Of a DNA stretch of 64,000 nt, positions 8,602 through 18,934 are shown in pieces. The notes under the pieces were generated by a model. That model worked only from the letters and a program-made list of their open reading frames with translations, was not told the origin of the DNA and ran no database searches. Source of the stretch: Marinobacter daepoensis DSM 16072 (GTDB lineage: Bacteria; Pseudomonadota; Gammaproteobacteria; Pseudomonadales; Oleiphilaceae); the NCBI RefSeq assembly GCF_000421165.1, contig NZ_ATWI01000010.1, forward strand, positions 310,001-374,000. The letters are read 5' to 3'. Made by a program: the position numbers and the translations under genes. Positions within the stretch are counted from its first letter, which is position 1. Each line of letters starts with the position of its first letter.

Positions 8602-9816
8602 TTAACTCAGCAGTTCGGTAAATGGGTAAAATGTGATGATATCGCCGTGCCTGAGCGTCGTGTGTTCAGGGATAACCGCAAGACCATCGGCCCAGCAGGC
8701 AGAGCTCAACACGCCCGAGCTCTGGTTCGGAAACGCGACGACTTCCGGGCGCTCAGGTGAGCCCTGTTTCCGGGCCCTCACAAATTCCCGGCGTACCGAA
8801 GCCGCGCCAGTTTCGAAACCGGCGGGCAGGGACTCCCCGACAGGCAGGATATCCTGCCGACCCTGACGTTTGCGAATGTAGGGCATGGCTACGACCAGAA
8901 ACGTCACCAGAACGGCCGCGGGGTTGCCAGGCAAGCCAAGGACCGGGGTGTCATTCATAGCTCCGAACGCCAGAGGTTTGCCGGGCTTGATGGCCAGGCG
9001 CCAGAGCGACAAGCCTCCGGATGCCTCCAGAACCGCCCGGACATGATCCTCTTCGCCCACAGAAACGCCGCCGCTGGTGATGATCAGATCGGCCTTCTCT
9101 GCTGCCGTAGCCAGCGCCTGACGCGTGGCCTCCCGGGTATCCCGGACGGTCTCGCAATACACCAGTTCGCAGCCAGCCTGCGCCAACAGTCCCTGCAGGG
9201 TGAAGCGGTTTGTGTTGTAGATCTGGCCTGGGCCAAGGGGGTGTCCGGGGTCGACCAGTTCGTCTCCGGTGGTCAGTACGGCCACTTTCAGGCGGGCGGT
9301 AACCAGCACCTGGCTGATCCCCATCGACGCCAGTAACCCCATTTCCTGAGGCCGAATCCTGGCGCCTTCTGCCAGCGCCAGATCTCCCCGGGCAAGGTCC
9401 TGGCCCTGCCGACGAATGTTTTGTCCGGGAGAAACGTCGGACTGGATCAGAATCATGTTGTCTGTGTATTCCACCCGTTCCTGCATGACCACGGCATCGG
9501 CACCCCTGGGGATTTCAGACCCGGTGAAAATCCGGGCGGCGGTCCCGGGTTCCAGTGGCGCAGGTGCTACACCGGCAGGAAAGCGGGAAGACACCGACAG
9601 CGGGGTGCCCGGGGAGATATCCCCAAAGCACACGGCATAGCCATCAACGGCGCTGTTGTCTGCCGGCGGCACATCGGCCGGAACCGACAGGCTCTCCGCC
9701 AGGATCCGGCCCAGGCTGTCTGGCACGGCGACGGTTTCGGTGCGGGACATGACCGGAGCCCGGTCGAGAATGTGCTGGAGTGCGTTGTCCAGTGGTGTCA
9801 GTTCGTTTGCAGACAT
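8602..9816 (-). CDS. moeA: Molybdopterin molybdenumtransferase
   Basis: Inserts molybdate into adenylylated molybdopterin. The 404-residue protein carries the MoeA N-terminal region (DNSAVDGYAV, FTGSEIPRGADAVVMQE), the MoCF-binding domain with TTGDELVDPG, the TSGGVSVGEEDHV motif and KPGKPLAFG, and a C-terminal domain IV. It lies between moaB and moaD in the same direction. moaA and moaC are not in the window, so the first pathway step must be encoded elsewhere. Confidence 0.95.
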   Translation of the reverse strand: MSANELTPLDNALQHILDRAPVMSRTETVAVPDSLGRILAESLSVPADVPPADNSAVDGYAVCFGDISPGTPLSVSSRFPAGVAPAPLEPGTAARIFTGSEIPRGADAVVMQERVEYTDNMILIQSDVSPGQNIRRQGQDLARGDLALAEGARIRPQEMGLLASMGISQVLVTARLKVAVLTTGDELVDPGHPLGPGQIYNTNRFTLQGLLAQAGCELVYCETVRDTREATRQALATAAEKADLIITSGGVSVGEEDHVRAVLEASGGLSLWRLAIKPGKPLAFGAMNDTPVLGLPGNPAAVLVTFLVVAMPYIRKRQGRQDILPVGESLPAGFETGAASVRREFVRARKQGSPERPEVVAFPNQSSGVLSSACWADGLAVIPEHTTLRHGDIITFYPFTELLS

Positions 9817-9828
9817 AATCCCTCCCGT

Positions 9829-10401
9829 TTACCGCTCCGCCTGATGCCCGATCTTTTCATGAACCCGGTGATAAGGCCGGTCGGGTTTGCGCAAGGTCAG
9901 TGCCGAGAAATTACAGGGGCCGTGGCGACTGTCCAGCTGGGTGGCCAGAATGCCATGCCACCCGGTCCGGCAGGCCCCGGTAGACCCGGGCAGACAGAAA
10001 ATGACCGTGTGGTTCGCCAGGCCGCCGAAGGCCCGGGACTGAATGGTAGAGGTGCCGATTTCGGCTGCCGACAACCGCCGGAACTCTTCACCAAAACCGT
10101 CAATGGTTTTGTCCAGCAGGGGGGCAATCGCTTCGGGGGTGCTGTCGCGTTCGTGGAAGCCGGTTCCGCCGGTGATGATGACAGCGTGGATTGCCGGGTC
10201 GGCGATCCACTGAGACATCAGAGCCCGGACCAGATAGATATCGTCCGGGAGCAGTCGACGGGATGCCAGGCAATGTCCGGCCTCAACAACGCTGTCTTCT
10301 AGAAACTGGCCTGAAGTGTCCTCAGCCGGACCACGAGTATCCGAGACCGTAAGAATGGCGATGTTCAGGGGCTTCAGCTCGCTGGTGCGATCACTGCTCA
10401 T
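9829..10401 (-). CDS. moaB: Molybdenum cofactor biosynthesis protein B
   Basis: MogA/MoaB-type adenylyltransferase domain of 190 residues. The motif [18 protein letters not shown] is the MoCF signature, and the [15 protein letters not shown] segment near the N-terminus is usual for MoaB. A Cys-rich stretch [12 protein letters not shown] follows. It is the first gene of the minus-strand Moco operon, and its promoter must lie in the 358-base divergent gap shared with rho. Confidence 0.93.
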   Translation of the reverse strand: MSSDRTSELKPLNIAILTVSDTRGPAEDTSGQFLEDSVVEAGHCLASRRLLPDDIYLVRALMSQWIADPAIHAVIITGGTGFHERDSTPEAIAPLLDKTIDGFGEEFRRLSAAEIGTSTIQSRAFGGLANHTVIFCLPGSTGACRTGWHGILATQLDSRHGPCNFSALTLRKPDRPYHRVHEKIGHQAER

Positions 10402-10546
10402 AGATAGGCTCCGTGCGTCTGTTATCCGTTGTCGATGAGGCCAGTATCCCGGTCTGTGGCCCTTTTGTGAAGGGAGTAACCCATCAGAGGGAGCTTGCCG
10501 GAAACGAATCGGGTTGCCGAAAAGTGGTTTTATTTTGGTCGGAGAC

Positions 10547-10576
10547 TTGACATTTGCGCCAAAGGTGGCCGATTAT
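10547..10576 (+). promoter_or_regulatory. Candidate sigma-70 promoter for rho
   Basis: A consensus TTGACA (10547-10552), an 18-base spacer and GATTAT (10571-10576, four of six matches). It lies in the 358-base gap between moaB and rho and would give a leader of about 175 bases before the rho ATG. Nothing else in 10402-10759 was recognised: short open frames there have no ribosome site and no similarity to known leader peptides. Confidence 0.6.
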
Positions 10577-10759
10577 GCGGTTGCCCGGCGAACGGTTGTT
10601 CCCACTCTCTGGCTTCAGCAATAATTATCCGGCTTCCATCTACACCGGTATGCTCCATCTGCCAGCACCTTGTTTCAATTTTGATTTGATCAACGCGTTC
10701 AGGGGCACCCCTGTCATTCCAATAGTCGTTTACTTCCATTCCTGACAATTCAACAAACT

Positions 10760-12022
10760 ATGAATCTTACTGAACTCAAGCAGAAATCCGTGCCCGAATT
10801 GCTCGACATTGCGCAAGAAATGGGCCTCGACAACCTGGCTCGTTCGCGCAAGCAGGATGTGATCTTTACCATCCTGAAAAAACATGCCAAAAGCGGCGAA
10901 GACATATACGGTGACGGTGTACTGGAGATTCTGCAGGATGGTTTCGGCTTCCTCCGCTCCGCCGACGCCTCCTACCTGGCCGGCCCGGACGATATCTACG
11001 TGTCCCCCAGCCAGATTCGCCGATTCAACCTGCGCACCGGCGATACCATTGCTGGCAAAATTCGTCCTCCGAAGGACGGCGAGCGTTACTTCGCTCTGCT
11101 GAAAGTCAATGAAATCAACTTTGACAAGCCAGACAACGCCCGTAACAAAATTCTGTTCGAAAACCTGACGCCGCTGTTCCCGCAGGAACGTTTGATGCTG
11201 GAAGCGGGCAACGGCAGTACCGAGGATCTGTCCTCCCGGGTTCTGGATCTGGTGGCGCCCATCGGTAAAGGCCAGCGTGGCCTGATTGTCTCGCCCCCCA
11301 AAGCGGGTAAGACGCTACTGATGCAGGGAATTGCGCAGTCCATCACCCGTAATAATCCGGAATGTCACCTGATGGTGTTGCTCATTGATGAGCGCCCGGA
11401 AGAAGTAACGGAAATGCAGCGCACGGTCCGTGGCGAAGTGGTGGCATCAACTTTTGATGAGCCGCCAGCACGTCACGTCCAGGTTGCTGAAATGGTGATC
11501 GAGAAGGCCAAGCGTCTGGTTGAACACAAAAAAGATGTGATTATCCTTCTGGACTCCATCACCCGGCTGGCCCGGGCCTACAACACGGTTATTCCGTCGT
11601 CCGGTAAAGTACTGACCGGTGGTGTCGACGCCCATGCGCTGGAAAAGCCCAAGCGCTTTTTCGGAGCGGCCCGTAATGTTGAGGAAGGTGGCAGCCTGAC
11701 CATTCTGGCAACCGCGCTGGTTAACACCGGGTCCAAGATGGACGAAGTCATCTACGAAGAATTCAAAGGCACCGGTAACATGGAAGTGCATCTGGATCGG
11801 CGGATTGCCGAGAAGCGCACCTACCCGGCCATCAACATCCGCAGTTCCGGTACTCGCCGTGAAGACCTGCTGATGACGGAAGCCGATATCCAGCGTGTCT
11901 GGATTCTGCGCAAGCTGTTGCACTCCATGGATGACGACACGGCTGCCATTGAGTTCCTGCTGGATAAGCTCAAGGACACCAAGACCAACGACGAGTTCTT
12001 CCAGTCCATGAAGCGTCGGTGA
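10760..12022 (+). CDS. rho: Transcription termination factor Rho
   Basis: Hexameric RNA-dependent ATPase that ends transcription. The 420-residue protein starts with the canonical [18 protein letters not shown], followed by the cold-shock-like RNA-binding domain with [18 protein letters not shown]. The ATPase core has Walker A SPPKAGKT, Walker [17 protein letters not shown], the Q-loop [11 protein letters not shown] and the R-loop. The Shine-Dalgarno is poor. A long leader fits Rho-dependent self-attenuation known in other gammaproteobacteria, an inference here. A GC hairpin without a T-run follows the stop. Confidence 0.97.
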   Translation: MNLTELKQKSVPELLDIAQEMGLDNLARSRKQDVIFTILKKHAKSGEDIYGDGVLEILQDGFGFLRSADASYLAGPDDIYVSPSQIRRFNLRTGDTIAGKIRPPKDGERYFALLKVNEINFDKPDNARNKILFENLTPLFPQERLMLEAGNGSTEDLSSRVLDLVAPIGKGQRGLIVSPPKAGKTLLMQGIAQSITRNNPECHLMVLLIDERPEEVTEMQRTVRGEVVASTFDEPPARHVQVAEMVIEKAKRLVEHKKDVIILLDSITRLARAYNTVIPSSGKVLTGGVDAHALEKPKRFFGAARNVEEGGSLTILATALVNTGSKMDEVIYEEFKGTGNMEVHLDRRIAEKRTYPAINIRSSGTRREDLLMTEADIQRVWILRKLLHSMDDDTAAIEFLLDKLKDTKTNDEFFQSMKRR

Positions 12023-12190
12023 TATCTGCTCCGGCCCCGGCTCAGTCGGGCACTCCTTGGGAGTGTCTGGCTGGCCAGAGCCGGGCAAAGCCCTCCCCAA
12101 CTTTGTCTGCTCAGGTCCTTTTGAGGCAAGGTTCTGAAGTCCAGGCAAGTCCAAACTCCGTAGTACCGTCTATCAGAAACGGAGCACACC

Positions 12191-13678
12191 ATGAAATACA
12201 ACGATCTTCGGGACTTCATTAACCAGTTGGAAACGCTGGGTGAGCTCAAGCGGATCACCGCAGAAGTGGACCCCTATCTGGAAATGACCGAAATCTGCGA
12301 TCGCACCTTGCGTGCTGGTGGGCCGGCGTTGTTGTTTGAAAATCCGAAAGGCTACGACATGCCCGTGCTGGCCAACCTGTTCGGGACACCGAAACGTGTG
12401 GCGCTGGGCATGGGGCAGGACGATGTCGGTGCCCTCCGGGAGATTGGTAAGCTTCTGGCGTTCCTGAAGGAACCGGATCCCCCCAAGGGTTTCCGGGACG
12501 CGATCGAGAAGCTGCCGTTGTTCAAACAGGTCATGCGCATGAGCCCGAAGGTGTTGCGCTCGGCTCCGTGCCAGGATGTGGTGATTGAAAAAGACAAGGT
12601 GGATCTGTATCAGATACCGGTTCAGCACTGCTGGCCCGGCGATGCCGGACCACTGGTAACCTGGCCTCTGGTCATCACGCGGGGGCCAAACAAGGAACGG
12701 CAGAACCTTGGCATATACCGGCAGCAGGTGATCGGCAGGAACCGGTTGATCATGCGCTGGCTGAGCCACCGGGGAGGGGCTCTGGATTATCAGGAATTCC
12801 GCCGGGCCTACCCGGAAAAGCCTTACCCGGTTGCGGTAGCGCTGGGAGCTGATCCGGCCACCATTCTCGGCGCGGTGACGCCGGTCCCCGATTCCCTGTC
12901 GGAATATGCCTTTGCGGGGCTGCTGCGGGGAAGCCGGACGGAGCTGGTGCAAGCCGGATTAAGTGACCTTCAGGTACCGGCCAGCGCTGAGATCGTGTTG
13001 GAAGGCTTTATCTACCCTGATGACATGGCGCCGGAAGGGCCCTTCGGCGATCACACCGGCTATTACAACGAGGTGGACCAGTTCCCGGTATTCACGGTTG
13101 AGCGCATCACCCATCGCCGGGACCCGATCTACCACAGCACCTACACCGGGCGGCCACCGGATGAGCCGGCGATTCTGGGCGTGGCTCTGAACGAAGTGTT
13201 TGTTCCCATTCTGCAGAAGCAGTTTCCGGAAATTGTGGATTTTTACCTGCCGCCGGAAGGTTGTTCTTACCGCCTTGCTGTGGTCACTATGAAAAAGCAG
13301 TATCCGGGCCATGCCAAACGGGTCATGATGGGAGTATGGTCGTTCCTGCGCCAGTTCATGTACACCAAGTTTGTGATTGTGACAGACGATGACGTCGATG
13401 CCCGTAGCTGGGAGGATGTGATCTGGGCCATCACCACCCGTATGGACCCGGCACGCGATACCACGCTGGTGGAGAATACCCCGATCGACTATCTGGACTT
13501 TGCCTCCCCGGTTTCGGGGCTGGGTTCGAAGATGGGCATGGACGCCACCAATAAATGGCCTGGTGAAACTGACCGTGAGTGGGGGACTGCAATCACCATG
13601 ACGGATGAGGTCCGGCAGCGGGTTGATGAAATCTGGGACAGCCTGGGGATTGAAATGCCCGGCCCCCGCCCCGACTGA
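12191..13678 (+). CDS. ubiD: 4-hydroxy-3-polyprenylbenzoate decarboxylase UbiD
   Basis: Prenylated-FMN-dependent decarboxylase of ubiquinone synthesis. The 495-residue protein (E. coli 497) begins [14 protein letters not shown] and contains [12 protein letters not shown] with the conserved catalytic acidic residues, [17 protein letters not shown] [13 protein letters not shown], and the C-terminal [23 protein letters not shown] precedes the ATG. The prFMN-making UbiX partner is not in the window. The next gene, a ferredoxin reductase, begins four bases after the stop, so the two are co-transcribed. Confidence 0.96.
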   Translation: MKYNDLRDFINQLETLGELKRITAEVDPYLEMTEICDRTLRAGGPALLFENPKGYDMPVLANLFGTPKRVALGMGQDDVGALREIGKLLAFLKEPDPPKGFRDAIEKLPLFKQVMRMSPKVLRSAPCQDVVIEKDKVDLYQIPVQHCWPGDAGPLVTWPLVITRGPNKERQNLGIYRQQVIGRNRLIMRWLSHRGGALDYQEFRRAYPEKPYPVAVALGADPATILGAVTPVPDSLSEYAFAGLLRGSRTELVQAGLSDLQVPASAEIVLEGFIYPDDMAPEGPFGDHTGYYNEVDQFPVFTVERITHRRDPIYHSTYTGRPPDEPAILGVALNEVFVPILQKQFPEIVDFYLPPEGCSYRLAVVTMKKQYPGHAKRVMMGVWSFLRQFMYTKFVIVTDDDVDARSWEDVIWAITTRMDPARDTTLVENTPIDYLDFASPVSGLGSKMGMDATNKWPGETDREWGTAITMTDEVRQRVDEIWDSLGIEMPGPRPD

Positions 13679-13681
13679 CGG

Positions 13682-14683
13682 GTGCAGCTGGTGTTTTGTG
13701 TACACCTGCAGCCTTCGGGCCTGCGCTTTGAGGCCGCCGGGGCCGAAGACCTTTTGTCTGCCGCCACCGCGGCGGGCATCCGTGCGCCGGCGGCCTGTCG
13801 TAACGGGGTGTGCGAAATCTGTGAGGCCATTCTGCTTTCCGGGCAGGCCCTGAACACACGAAATCAACATTCGATTGCGGTTGGCGAGTCCTTAATGATG
13901 TGCCGGACACGGCCACAGGCCGACCTTGAACTGGAGATACCTGCCGTTATGGCATCAGGAAATTATCAGCCTCGCCGGTATCAGGCGAAGGTGGTGGATG
14001 TTCGCTCGATCAGTCACGATGTCTACCGGGTGGCGTTGCAGTTGCCGAGGCGCCGGGACGTAGCCTTTCATGCGGGCCAGTATCTGGCTGTGATCCTTCC
14101 GGGGGCCGACCCTTGTTACTTCTCCATTGCCAGCAGTCCCTCGGCGGAATTGATTGAGCTTCACATCCAGGCGTCTCCGGACTGGGTGTCCGCCCAGAAG
14201 GTGATTGATGCGCTGACGTCGGGGCAGGAGGTGACGCTGGAATTGCCCCATGGCAAGGCGTGCCTTGCTGCAATCCCGGCCAGGCCCTTATTGCTGGTGG
14301 CCGCAGGCACCGGCTTCGCCCAAATGAAAAGTCTGGTGGATTACCTGCGAGATACCCGTTACCAGCAGCCGGTGAAACTGTTCTGGGGCGTTCGCAAGCA
14401 CGAGGATATGTATCTGCGTTCACTGGCTCAGCAGTGGCAGCAGGAGTGGGCTCCATTCAGCTTCCAGCCCGTTGTGGGCGACGATGAAGATAATGACTGG
14501 GGCGGCCATCACGATCAGTTGGTGCGTGCCGTCCTGGCCTCGGGGAGCGATTGGGAGAACGTTGAAGTGCATGCCAGTGGGTCGCCAGCCATGGTGTATA
14601 CCCTGATGGATGCACTGATGTCGGCAGGGCTTCCTGAACAGGCTTTTTTCTCCGACGTGCTGGAATACGCGCCCCGCAACTAA
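13682..14683 (+). CDS. Ferredoxin-type 2Fe-2S / flavin reductase fusion
   Basis: Three-domain electron-transfer protein of 333 residues. Residues about 1-85 form a plant-type ferredoxin domain with C-R-N-G-V-C-E-I-C and a fourth Cys in MMCRTRP. A flavin-binding barrel follows (about 100-200, HAGQYLAV and YFSIASSP), then an NAD(P)-binding domain (LLLVAAGTGFAQMKSL, VEVHASGSPAMV). It resembles Fre/LuxG and CDP-6-deoxyglucoseen reductase proteins. The GTG start has no clear Shine-Dalgarno and may rely on coupling to ubiD. A supply of reduced flavin to the UbiX/UbiD pair is an attractive but unproven role. Confidence 0.85.
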   Translation: MQLVFCVHLQPSGLRFEAAGAEDLLSAATAAGIRAPAACRNGVCEICEAILLSGQALNTRNQHSIAVGESLMMCRTRPQADLELEIPAVMASGNYQPRRYQAKVVDVRSISHDVYRVALQLPRRRDVAFHAGQYLAVILPGADPCYFSIASSPSAELIELHIQASPDWVSAQKVIDALTSGQEVTLELPHGKACLAAIPARPLLLVAAGTGFAQMKSLVDYLRDTRYQQPVKLFWGVRKHEDMYLRSLAQQWQQEWAPFSFQPVVGDDEDNDWGGHHDQLVRAVLASGSDWENVEVHASGSPAMVYTLMDALMSAGLPEQAFFSDVLEYAPRN

Positions 14684-14694
14684 GCGCTCAGATG

Positions 14695-14731
14695 CCCGAC
14701 AAGCTGGCGGGTAGAGTTCCGGCTTGTCGGG
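14695..14731. terminator. Hairpin between convergent reductase and hemY genes
   Basis: Perfect 10-bp inverted repeat (14695-14704 with 14722-14731) with a 17-base loop, placed in the 68-base gap where two genes converge. Only a loose T-rich stretch follows on the plus strand, so strength is uncertain. Confidence 0.55.
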
Positions 14732-14751
14732 TCGTCTTGTGCTTCAGGCAA

Positions 14752-15993
14752 TCAGGCCCGAGGCATCGGCAGGTCTGGTAGTCCGTTGTCGGTCTCCAGG
14801 CCTTGCATCAGGAGCCGGATGCTGGCTTCTTCCTCTCCCATATGGGCATTGAGCCGGCTGAGTTCTGCCAGGGTTTCACGATTCCTGCGCAAGGACAGGC
14901 TGGTTTCAAAATATTCCCGGGCTTTTCCCCAGAGTTCATTTCGCAGACTGATCCGGCCGAGCGCCAGTAACAGTTCCGGGTTGTTGGTGCGATCTTTCAG
15001 CCACTGTTCAGCGATCAGCAGTTGTTCTGCCGGGTCATGGCCGCCCAGTCGGCCGTACAGATTGATCAGCTCATCGCTCCAGTGATGGCGGAGTACCTTT
15101 CTCAGAAGGGTCTCGGCCTGGGCTTCATCCCCAAGGCCCGCAAGAAGCCGGGCGTAGTCTCGAATGGTGAACTCGTCCTTGCGGACGAAACCGGGGAGTT
15201 CGTCCCAGAGGTGAGTCAGGGGTTCCAGGCTGGCTTCGGGATCGTCTTTCCGCCTGCGCCGACACTCTTCTGCCGCGCACTCCAGCAGGTTTTTCCACAC
15301 CTGCCGTTCGAGTTCGTTCAGCTCCTTCTCGGTCACAACACTGCGTTTGCGGAGTTCTGGAATGAGGCGGGACAGTTCCCGCCAGTCTTCCAGCCGGAGA
15401 TAAGCGTTTTTCAGCAACTTGAGCACGAACGGGTGGTGCGGGGATTCTTTTCTCAGCCGCAACAGGGTGGCCAGCGCCTGCTCGGGGCGATTGCCTGCCA
15501 GCTGCAACTGAGCCTGCGTTAACCCTACCGCCATGCTGGAGCCGGGGGTGCTTTCGAAGGCTTTGCGCAGCAGGTCGTCCACGGCGTCGTGGTCGCCTGA
15601 TTCAAAGGCTGCCTGAGCCGCGGCCAGATAATTGATCAGCGGAGTGTCGGCATGCCCGGCCGCACTGGCCAGAAGCTTGTGTGCCCGAGGCCAGTTGCCC
15701 TCTGCAAGCGCCAGCAGGCCCTGAGTGGTCCGGCGTCGGGCGCGGCGGTCATTGCCACGGGCAACCCAGCCAGCCATGACACCAGTGCCCTGGCGGAATC
15801 GGCGCAGTGTGTTGAGAGTGGCGATCGTAAGTACGACGATGAGTGCAATCAGCCCCAGGCCAACCCAGAAATTGGTTTCAATGAGATAATTGCCCAGGCT
15901 GATGCGAATGTAGCCAAGGTCGTAGGTCAGGCCCAGAGACAGTCCTGCCCCGACCAGTAAGGCGATCAGCAGGATCAGCAGTATGCGGATCAT
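14752..15993 (-). CDS. hemY: HemY-like inner-membrane TPR protein
   Basis: Proteobacterial HemY (not the protoporphyrinogen oxidase of Bacillus) is a TPR protein of the late heme gene cluster. The 413-residue protein has two N-terminal transmembrane helices (about 2-22 and 40-62) and then TPR-like helical repeats with VGLTQAQLQLAGNRPEQALATL as one unit. Its ATG overlaps the hemX stop (ATGA). The biochemical role is not settled; it is usually described as heme-biosynthesis-associated or envelope scaffold. Confidence 0.9.
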   Translation of the reverse strand: MIRILLILLIALLVGAGLSLGLTYDLGYIRISLGNYLIETNFWVGLGLIALIVVLTIATLNTLRRFRQGTGVMAGWVARGNDRRARRRTTQGLLALAEGNWPRAHKLLASAAGHADTPLINYLAAAQAAFESGDHDAVDDLLRKAFESTPGSSMAVGLTQAQLQLAGNRPEQALATLLRLRKESPHHPFVLKLLKNAYLRLEDWRELSRLIPELRKRSVVTEKELNELERQVWKNLLECAAEECRRRRKDDPEASLEPLTHLWDELPGFVRKDEFTIRDYARLLAGLGDEAQAETLLRKVLRHHWSDELINLYGRLGGHDPAEQLLIAEQWLKDRTNNPELLLALGRISLRNELWGKAREYFETSLSLRRNRETLAELSRLNAHMGEEEASIRLLMQGLETDNGLPDLPMPRA

Positions 15994-17099
15994 GACTCAC
16001 CGCCTCCGTTTGGTGCTTTGTCTCCGGCCTTTGGGGTGCCGCTTGTCAGGCGCCCTGCCAGCCGTTCTTTCAGGAGGCTCAGGGATTGGCTGATGTCCGG
16101 CAGGTCCGGGTCAACATTTCGTTCGGCCAGAGCTGTCAGCGTGTCGTTCAGCCCGCGAATGGCCGGGTTGGTGCCGTCGTACCAGTCATTGATTGTGGTG
16201 ATGGCTTTGGTCAGCGCCCGGTCATAAAGGGGCTGGTTGCCCCTCAGGACCGCCATCTCGGCTTCCTCGAGCATCAACTGAAGGTTAAGACGGGCCCAGG
16301 CGCTCTGATCGGGTGAGAGCAGAGGTTTGACTGGCTCATCGAGGCGACGGATAACCACCACGTCTTTCAGAGTGTCGACAAACCGGTGCCAGGCTCGGGT
16401 AAACATGTTGCTCCCGTCGGCGGGGGCGTTCGGGTTTTCGGCCATGGCGAAGCCGGGGGCCTGGTCGCTGATGAGGGCCTGATCGGTCAGGTCATTCACG
16501 CCGGCAATGGCCGCCTCCAGCCGGAGGTAAAGGCCGGTACGGTCTACGTCCTGAATACTTTTCAGTGACTGAATCTCGCGGGTCAGTTGCTGACGCACCG
16601 GGTAGACGCCGATGTCGTCGGACTCTCGCAGCACGTCGTCAGCCGACTCCAGCGCAGACAGCGCACCGCGGATGTCTTTTTCGATCAGCAGGCGTTGGTT
16701 GGCTATGCGCAACAGGTATTCCGCTTCGGCCAGCAACCAGTCGGTCCGGGTGCGGTTGCCCGCTTCGAGCAGTTCCCGGGCGTTGTGGTCGATCTGGCGC
16801 TGCTGTGTGGCAATCAGTTCCCGCTGTTCAGCCAGTCGGGCCTCAAGGCCACTGAGTCGCTGACTTTGCTCACTGCCGCGGCTGCCATAGAGATTTTCCA
16901 GCTGATTGCTGTCCTGGCGAAGGTCCTGTATGGCCTGCAGTGTCGCCTGATGCGTTTGCCACTGCTGCCAGTTCCAGGCGCCGAGCCCGGCGGCCAGCAG
17001 CAAGGCCAGGATGGCGATAAGCCAGACCGGCCATAACCTGGGGCGTTCAGGTTCGGCGGATGGTATCGGTGCGGGCAGTTGCTTTGTTGTTTCAGTCAC
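15990..17099 (-). CDS. hemX: HemX-like uroporphyrinogen-III methyltransferase-related protein
   Basis: Membrane-anchored coiled-coil protein of the hemCDXY operon. The name implies methyltransferase activity, but no SAM-binding motif is visible. One transmembrane helix (WPVWLIAILALLLAAGLGAW) follows a Pro-rich cytoplasmic tail. Long helical segments come next, with LLRIANQRLLIEKDIRGAL, the most conserved HemX block. I chose GTG at 17099 (AAGGAAG upstream), 16 bases after the hemD stop; the longer frame would start inside hemD. The start of hemY overlaps its stop. Confidence 0.88.
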   Translation of the reverse strand: MTETTKQLPAPIPSAEPERPRLWPVWLIAILALLLAAGLGAWNWQQWQTHQATLQAIQDLRQDSNQLENLYGSRGSEQSQRLSGLEARLAEQRELIATQQRQIDHNARELLEAGNRTRTDWLLAEAEYLLRIANQRLLIEKDIRGALSALESADDVLRESDDIGVYPVRQQLTREIQSLKSIQDVDRTGLYLRLEAAIAGVNDLTDQALISDQAPGFAMAENPNAPADGSNMFTRAWHRFVDTLKDVVVIRRLDEPVKPLLSPDQSAWARLNLQLMLEEAEMAVLRGNQPLYDRALTKAITTINDWYDGTNPAIRGLNDTLTALAERNVDPDLPDISQSLSLLKERLAGRLTSGTPKAGDKAPNGGGES

Positions 17100-17115
17100 G
17101 GGCTTCCTTACTCGG

Positions 17116-17928
17116 TTATCCGTTGTTACCGGCCTCCTGCGACAGGCAGGAAGCAACACTGGTGACCAGGTCGTCGTCGCTCAGGCTGTCGGGAACGAAG
17201 GGTTTTCGAAAGCCCATGGCCAAGGCCTGTTCCGCGACACGCTGTGCAGGAATCACGATCAGGTCCGGGTCGAGCTTCAAGTGATGCCTGGCGCCAAGTT
17301 CCACCAGATTGTTCAGGGTTTCGCCAGAAAGCGCAATGACCACTTCCGGGTGGAAATCGGTAAACGTTTCCTGAACCTGTTCTGGAGAATAGTACGGCAA
17401 AGAGCGCCGGTACAGGGCCAGGGTGGTAATCTGTGCACCCCGTTGAGCCAGGGTCTGTCTGATCAGTTCCCGGCCATGCTCGCCTCTGGCCAGCAGGACT
17501 TTCTCACCAGACAGGTTCTGCAGGGAAGGCAGTGCAAGCAGGGCTTCACTGGTCCAGCCTTCGGCCGGCATTCTCGGTTTCAGGCCGTGTTCCCTAAATA
17601 CTGCAGCGGTACCTGCGCCGACGCCATAATACTGAAGGCCGGTCGGGAATTGCGGCCACCAGTGGTCAATTTCGTCCAGTAGCCGTCGGGCGGCGTAGGG
17701 ACTCACGGCGATGACGTGGGAGAAATTGTCGAGCACCTGCAGGACACTGCGTTGTTCCGGGGTTTCCGGTAACGGTTCGCGCACCATCATGGGCATCAGG
17801 CGAACCTCGGCACCCGCCCGGCGAAAGGCTTCGGCCAGGCGACTGCCTTCGGGCTCGGGCCGGCACACCAGAACGCGCCGGCCCTCAAGCTCGGGTTGTC
17901 GGAGGGTGTCAGCTCGGGGTGTGGCCAT
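17116..17928 (-). CDS. hemD: Uroporphyrinogen-III synthase
   Basis: Closes and inverts ring D of hydroxymethylbilane to give uroporphyrinogen III. About 270 residues from the ATG at 17928. The bilobal fold is suggested by [27 protein letters not shown] and, in the second lobe, [24 protein letters not shown] and [15 protein letters not shown]. This family is weakly conserved, so position after hemC weighs heavily. The start overlaps the hemC end by about 20 bases, indicating translational coupling; a longer frame reaching 18063 lies wholly inside hemC. Confidence 0.9.
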   Translation of the reverse strand: MATPRADTLRQPELEGRRVLVCRPEPEGSRLAEAFRRAGAEVRLMPMMVREPLPETPEQRSVLQVLDNFSHVIAVSPYAARRLLDEIDHWWPQFPTGLQYYGVGAGTAAVFREHGLKPRMPAEGWTSEALLALPSLQNLSGEKVLLARGEHGRELIRQTLAQRGAQITTLALYRRSLPYYSPEQVQETFTDFHPEVVIALSGETLNNLVELGARHHLKLDPDLIVIPAQRVAEQALAMGFRKPFVPDSLSDDDLVTSVASCLSQEAGNNG

Positions 17929-18865
17929 AGATTTCAGCCAGTACCTTGTCTGCCCCCATCGCCAGCAGTTCTTCCGCCAGCTCGCGCCCCAGCCGTTCAC
18001 CTTCGGCGCGGGGCGCCCGGCCTTCCACTCTGAAAATCTGAGTGCCATCGACGGCGCCGACAAGCCCGCGCAGCCAGAGCGTGTCTTCGTCCTCGAGCAG
18101 GGCGTAAGCCGCGATGGGAACCTGACAGCCTCCCTCCAGGCGCCGGTTCAGGGCCCTCTCGGCTTTTACCCGGTCAGAGGTGTCGGCGTGATTCAGCGGC
18201 GCGATCAGCTCCAGCAGTTCATGGTCATTCAGGCGGCACTCGAGGCCCAGAGCCCCCTGGCCGACCGCGGGCAGCGAGAAGGTGTCTGGCAGGCAATACC
18301 GGATGCGTTCATGGAAGCCCAGGCGCTTCAGGCCTGAGCTGGCCAGAACAATGGCGTCGTATTCGCCGGCGTCCAGTTTTGCCAGGCGGGTATTCACATT
18401 GCCCCGCAGGACCTTGATCTGAAGGTCCGGGCGGTTGGCGCGTAGCTGTGCTTCCCGGCGCAGGCTCGCGGTGCCTACAACGGCCCCTTCTGGCAACTCG
18501 TCAATGTGACCGTAGTGATTGCTGACGAACGCATCCGTTGGGTCTTCACGCTCGCAGATGGCCACCAGCCCGAGCCCTTCGGGGAATTCCATGGGCACGT
18601 CTTTCATGGAATGAACGGCAAGATCGGCCCGGCCATCGAGCATGGCTTCCTCAAGCTCTTTGACAAACAGACCCTTGCCGCCGATTTTGGCCAGCGGTAC
18701 ATCCAGAATCTTGTCGCCCTGAGTCTTGATCTTGATCAGCTCAACGTCGACGTTGTCATGCAGCCGTTCCAGTTCGGCCTTGATGAATTCAGCCTGCCAA
18801 AGCGCCAGTGCGCTGCTGCGGGTTGCAATGCGAAGGGTACGTTTGGACATGTCACTCACTGTCAT
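17909..18865 (-). CDS. hemC: Porphobilinogen deaminase
   Basis: Polymerises four porphobilinogen units into hydroxymethylbilane. The 318-residue protein shows [15 protein letters not shown], the active-site loop with [27 protein letters not shown] and the dipyrromethane-cofactor cysteine in [16 protein letters not shown] at 18865 is annotated; an ATG five codons on (18850) begins closer to the conserved core. It heads the hem block, about 70 bases after algR on the same strand. Confidence 0.95.
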   Translation of the reverse strand: MTVSDMSKRTLRIATRSSALALWQAEFIKAELERLHDNVDVELIKIKTQGDKILDVPLAKIGGKGLFVKELEEAMLDGRADLAVHSMKDVPMEFPEGLGLVAICEREDPTDAFVSNHYGHIDELPEGAVVGTASLRREAQLRANRPDLQIKVLRGNVNTRLAKLDAGEYDAIVLASSGLKRLGFHERIRYCLPDTFSLPAVGQGALGLECRLNDHELLELIAPLNHADTSDRVKAERALNRRLEGGCQVPIAAYALLEDEDTLWLRGLVGAVDGTQIFRVEGRAPRAEGERLGRELAEELLAMGADKVLAEIYGHTPS

Positions 18866-18934
18866 TCGGGAAAATGTGCCCCAAGGGTACCTTGTGGCAG
18901 AAAAAAAGTCCCGTGATGGCCCCGGTATACCCCG

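Noticed and set aside
9421..10302. 293-residue open frame opposite moeA and moaB
   Set aside because: Crosses two genuine genes on the other strand and is Gly/Arg-rich with no recognisable motif.
10554..10745. Possible leader peptide before rho
   Set aside because: The frame lacks a ribosome site and has no similarity to the short RhoL peptide of E. coli; its first codons lie within the candidate promoter.
12023..12190. Hairpin-rich gap after rho as a riboswitch
   Set aside because: Only short GC stems without a T-run or a recognised aptamer layout; nothing supports more than local structure.
12173..13870. Two long minus-strand frames opposite ubiD and the reductase
   Set aside because: Both are complementary to conserved coding sequence with clear motifs and carry no start signals.
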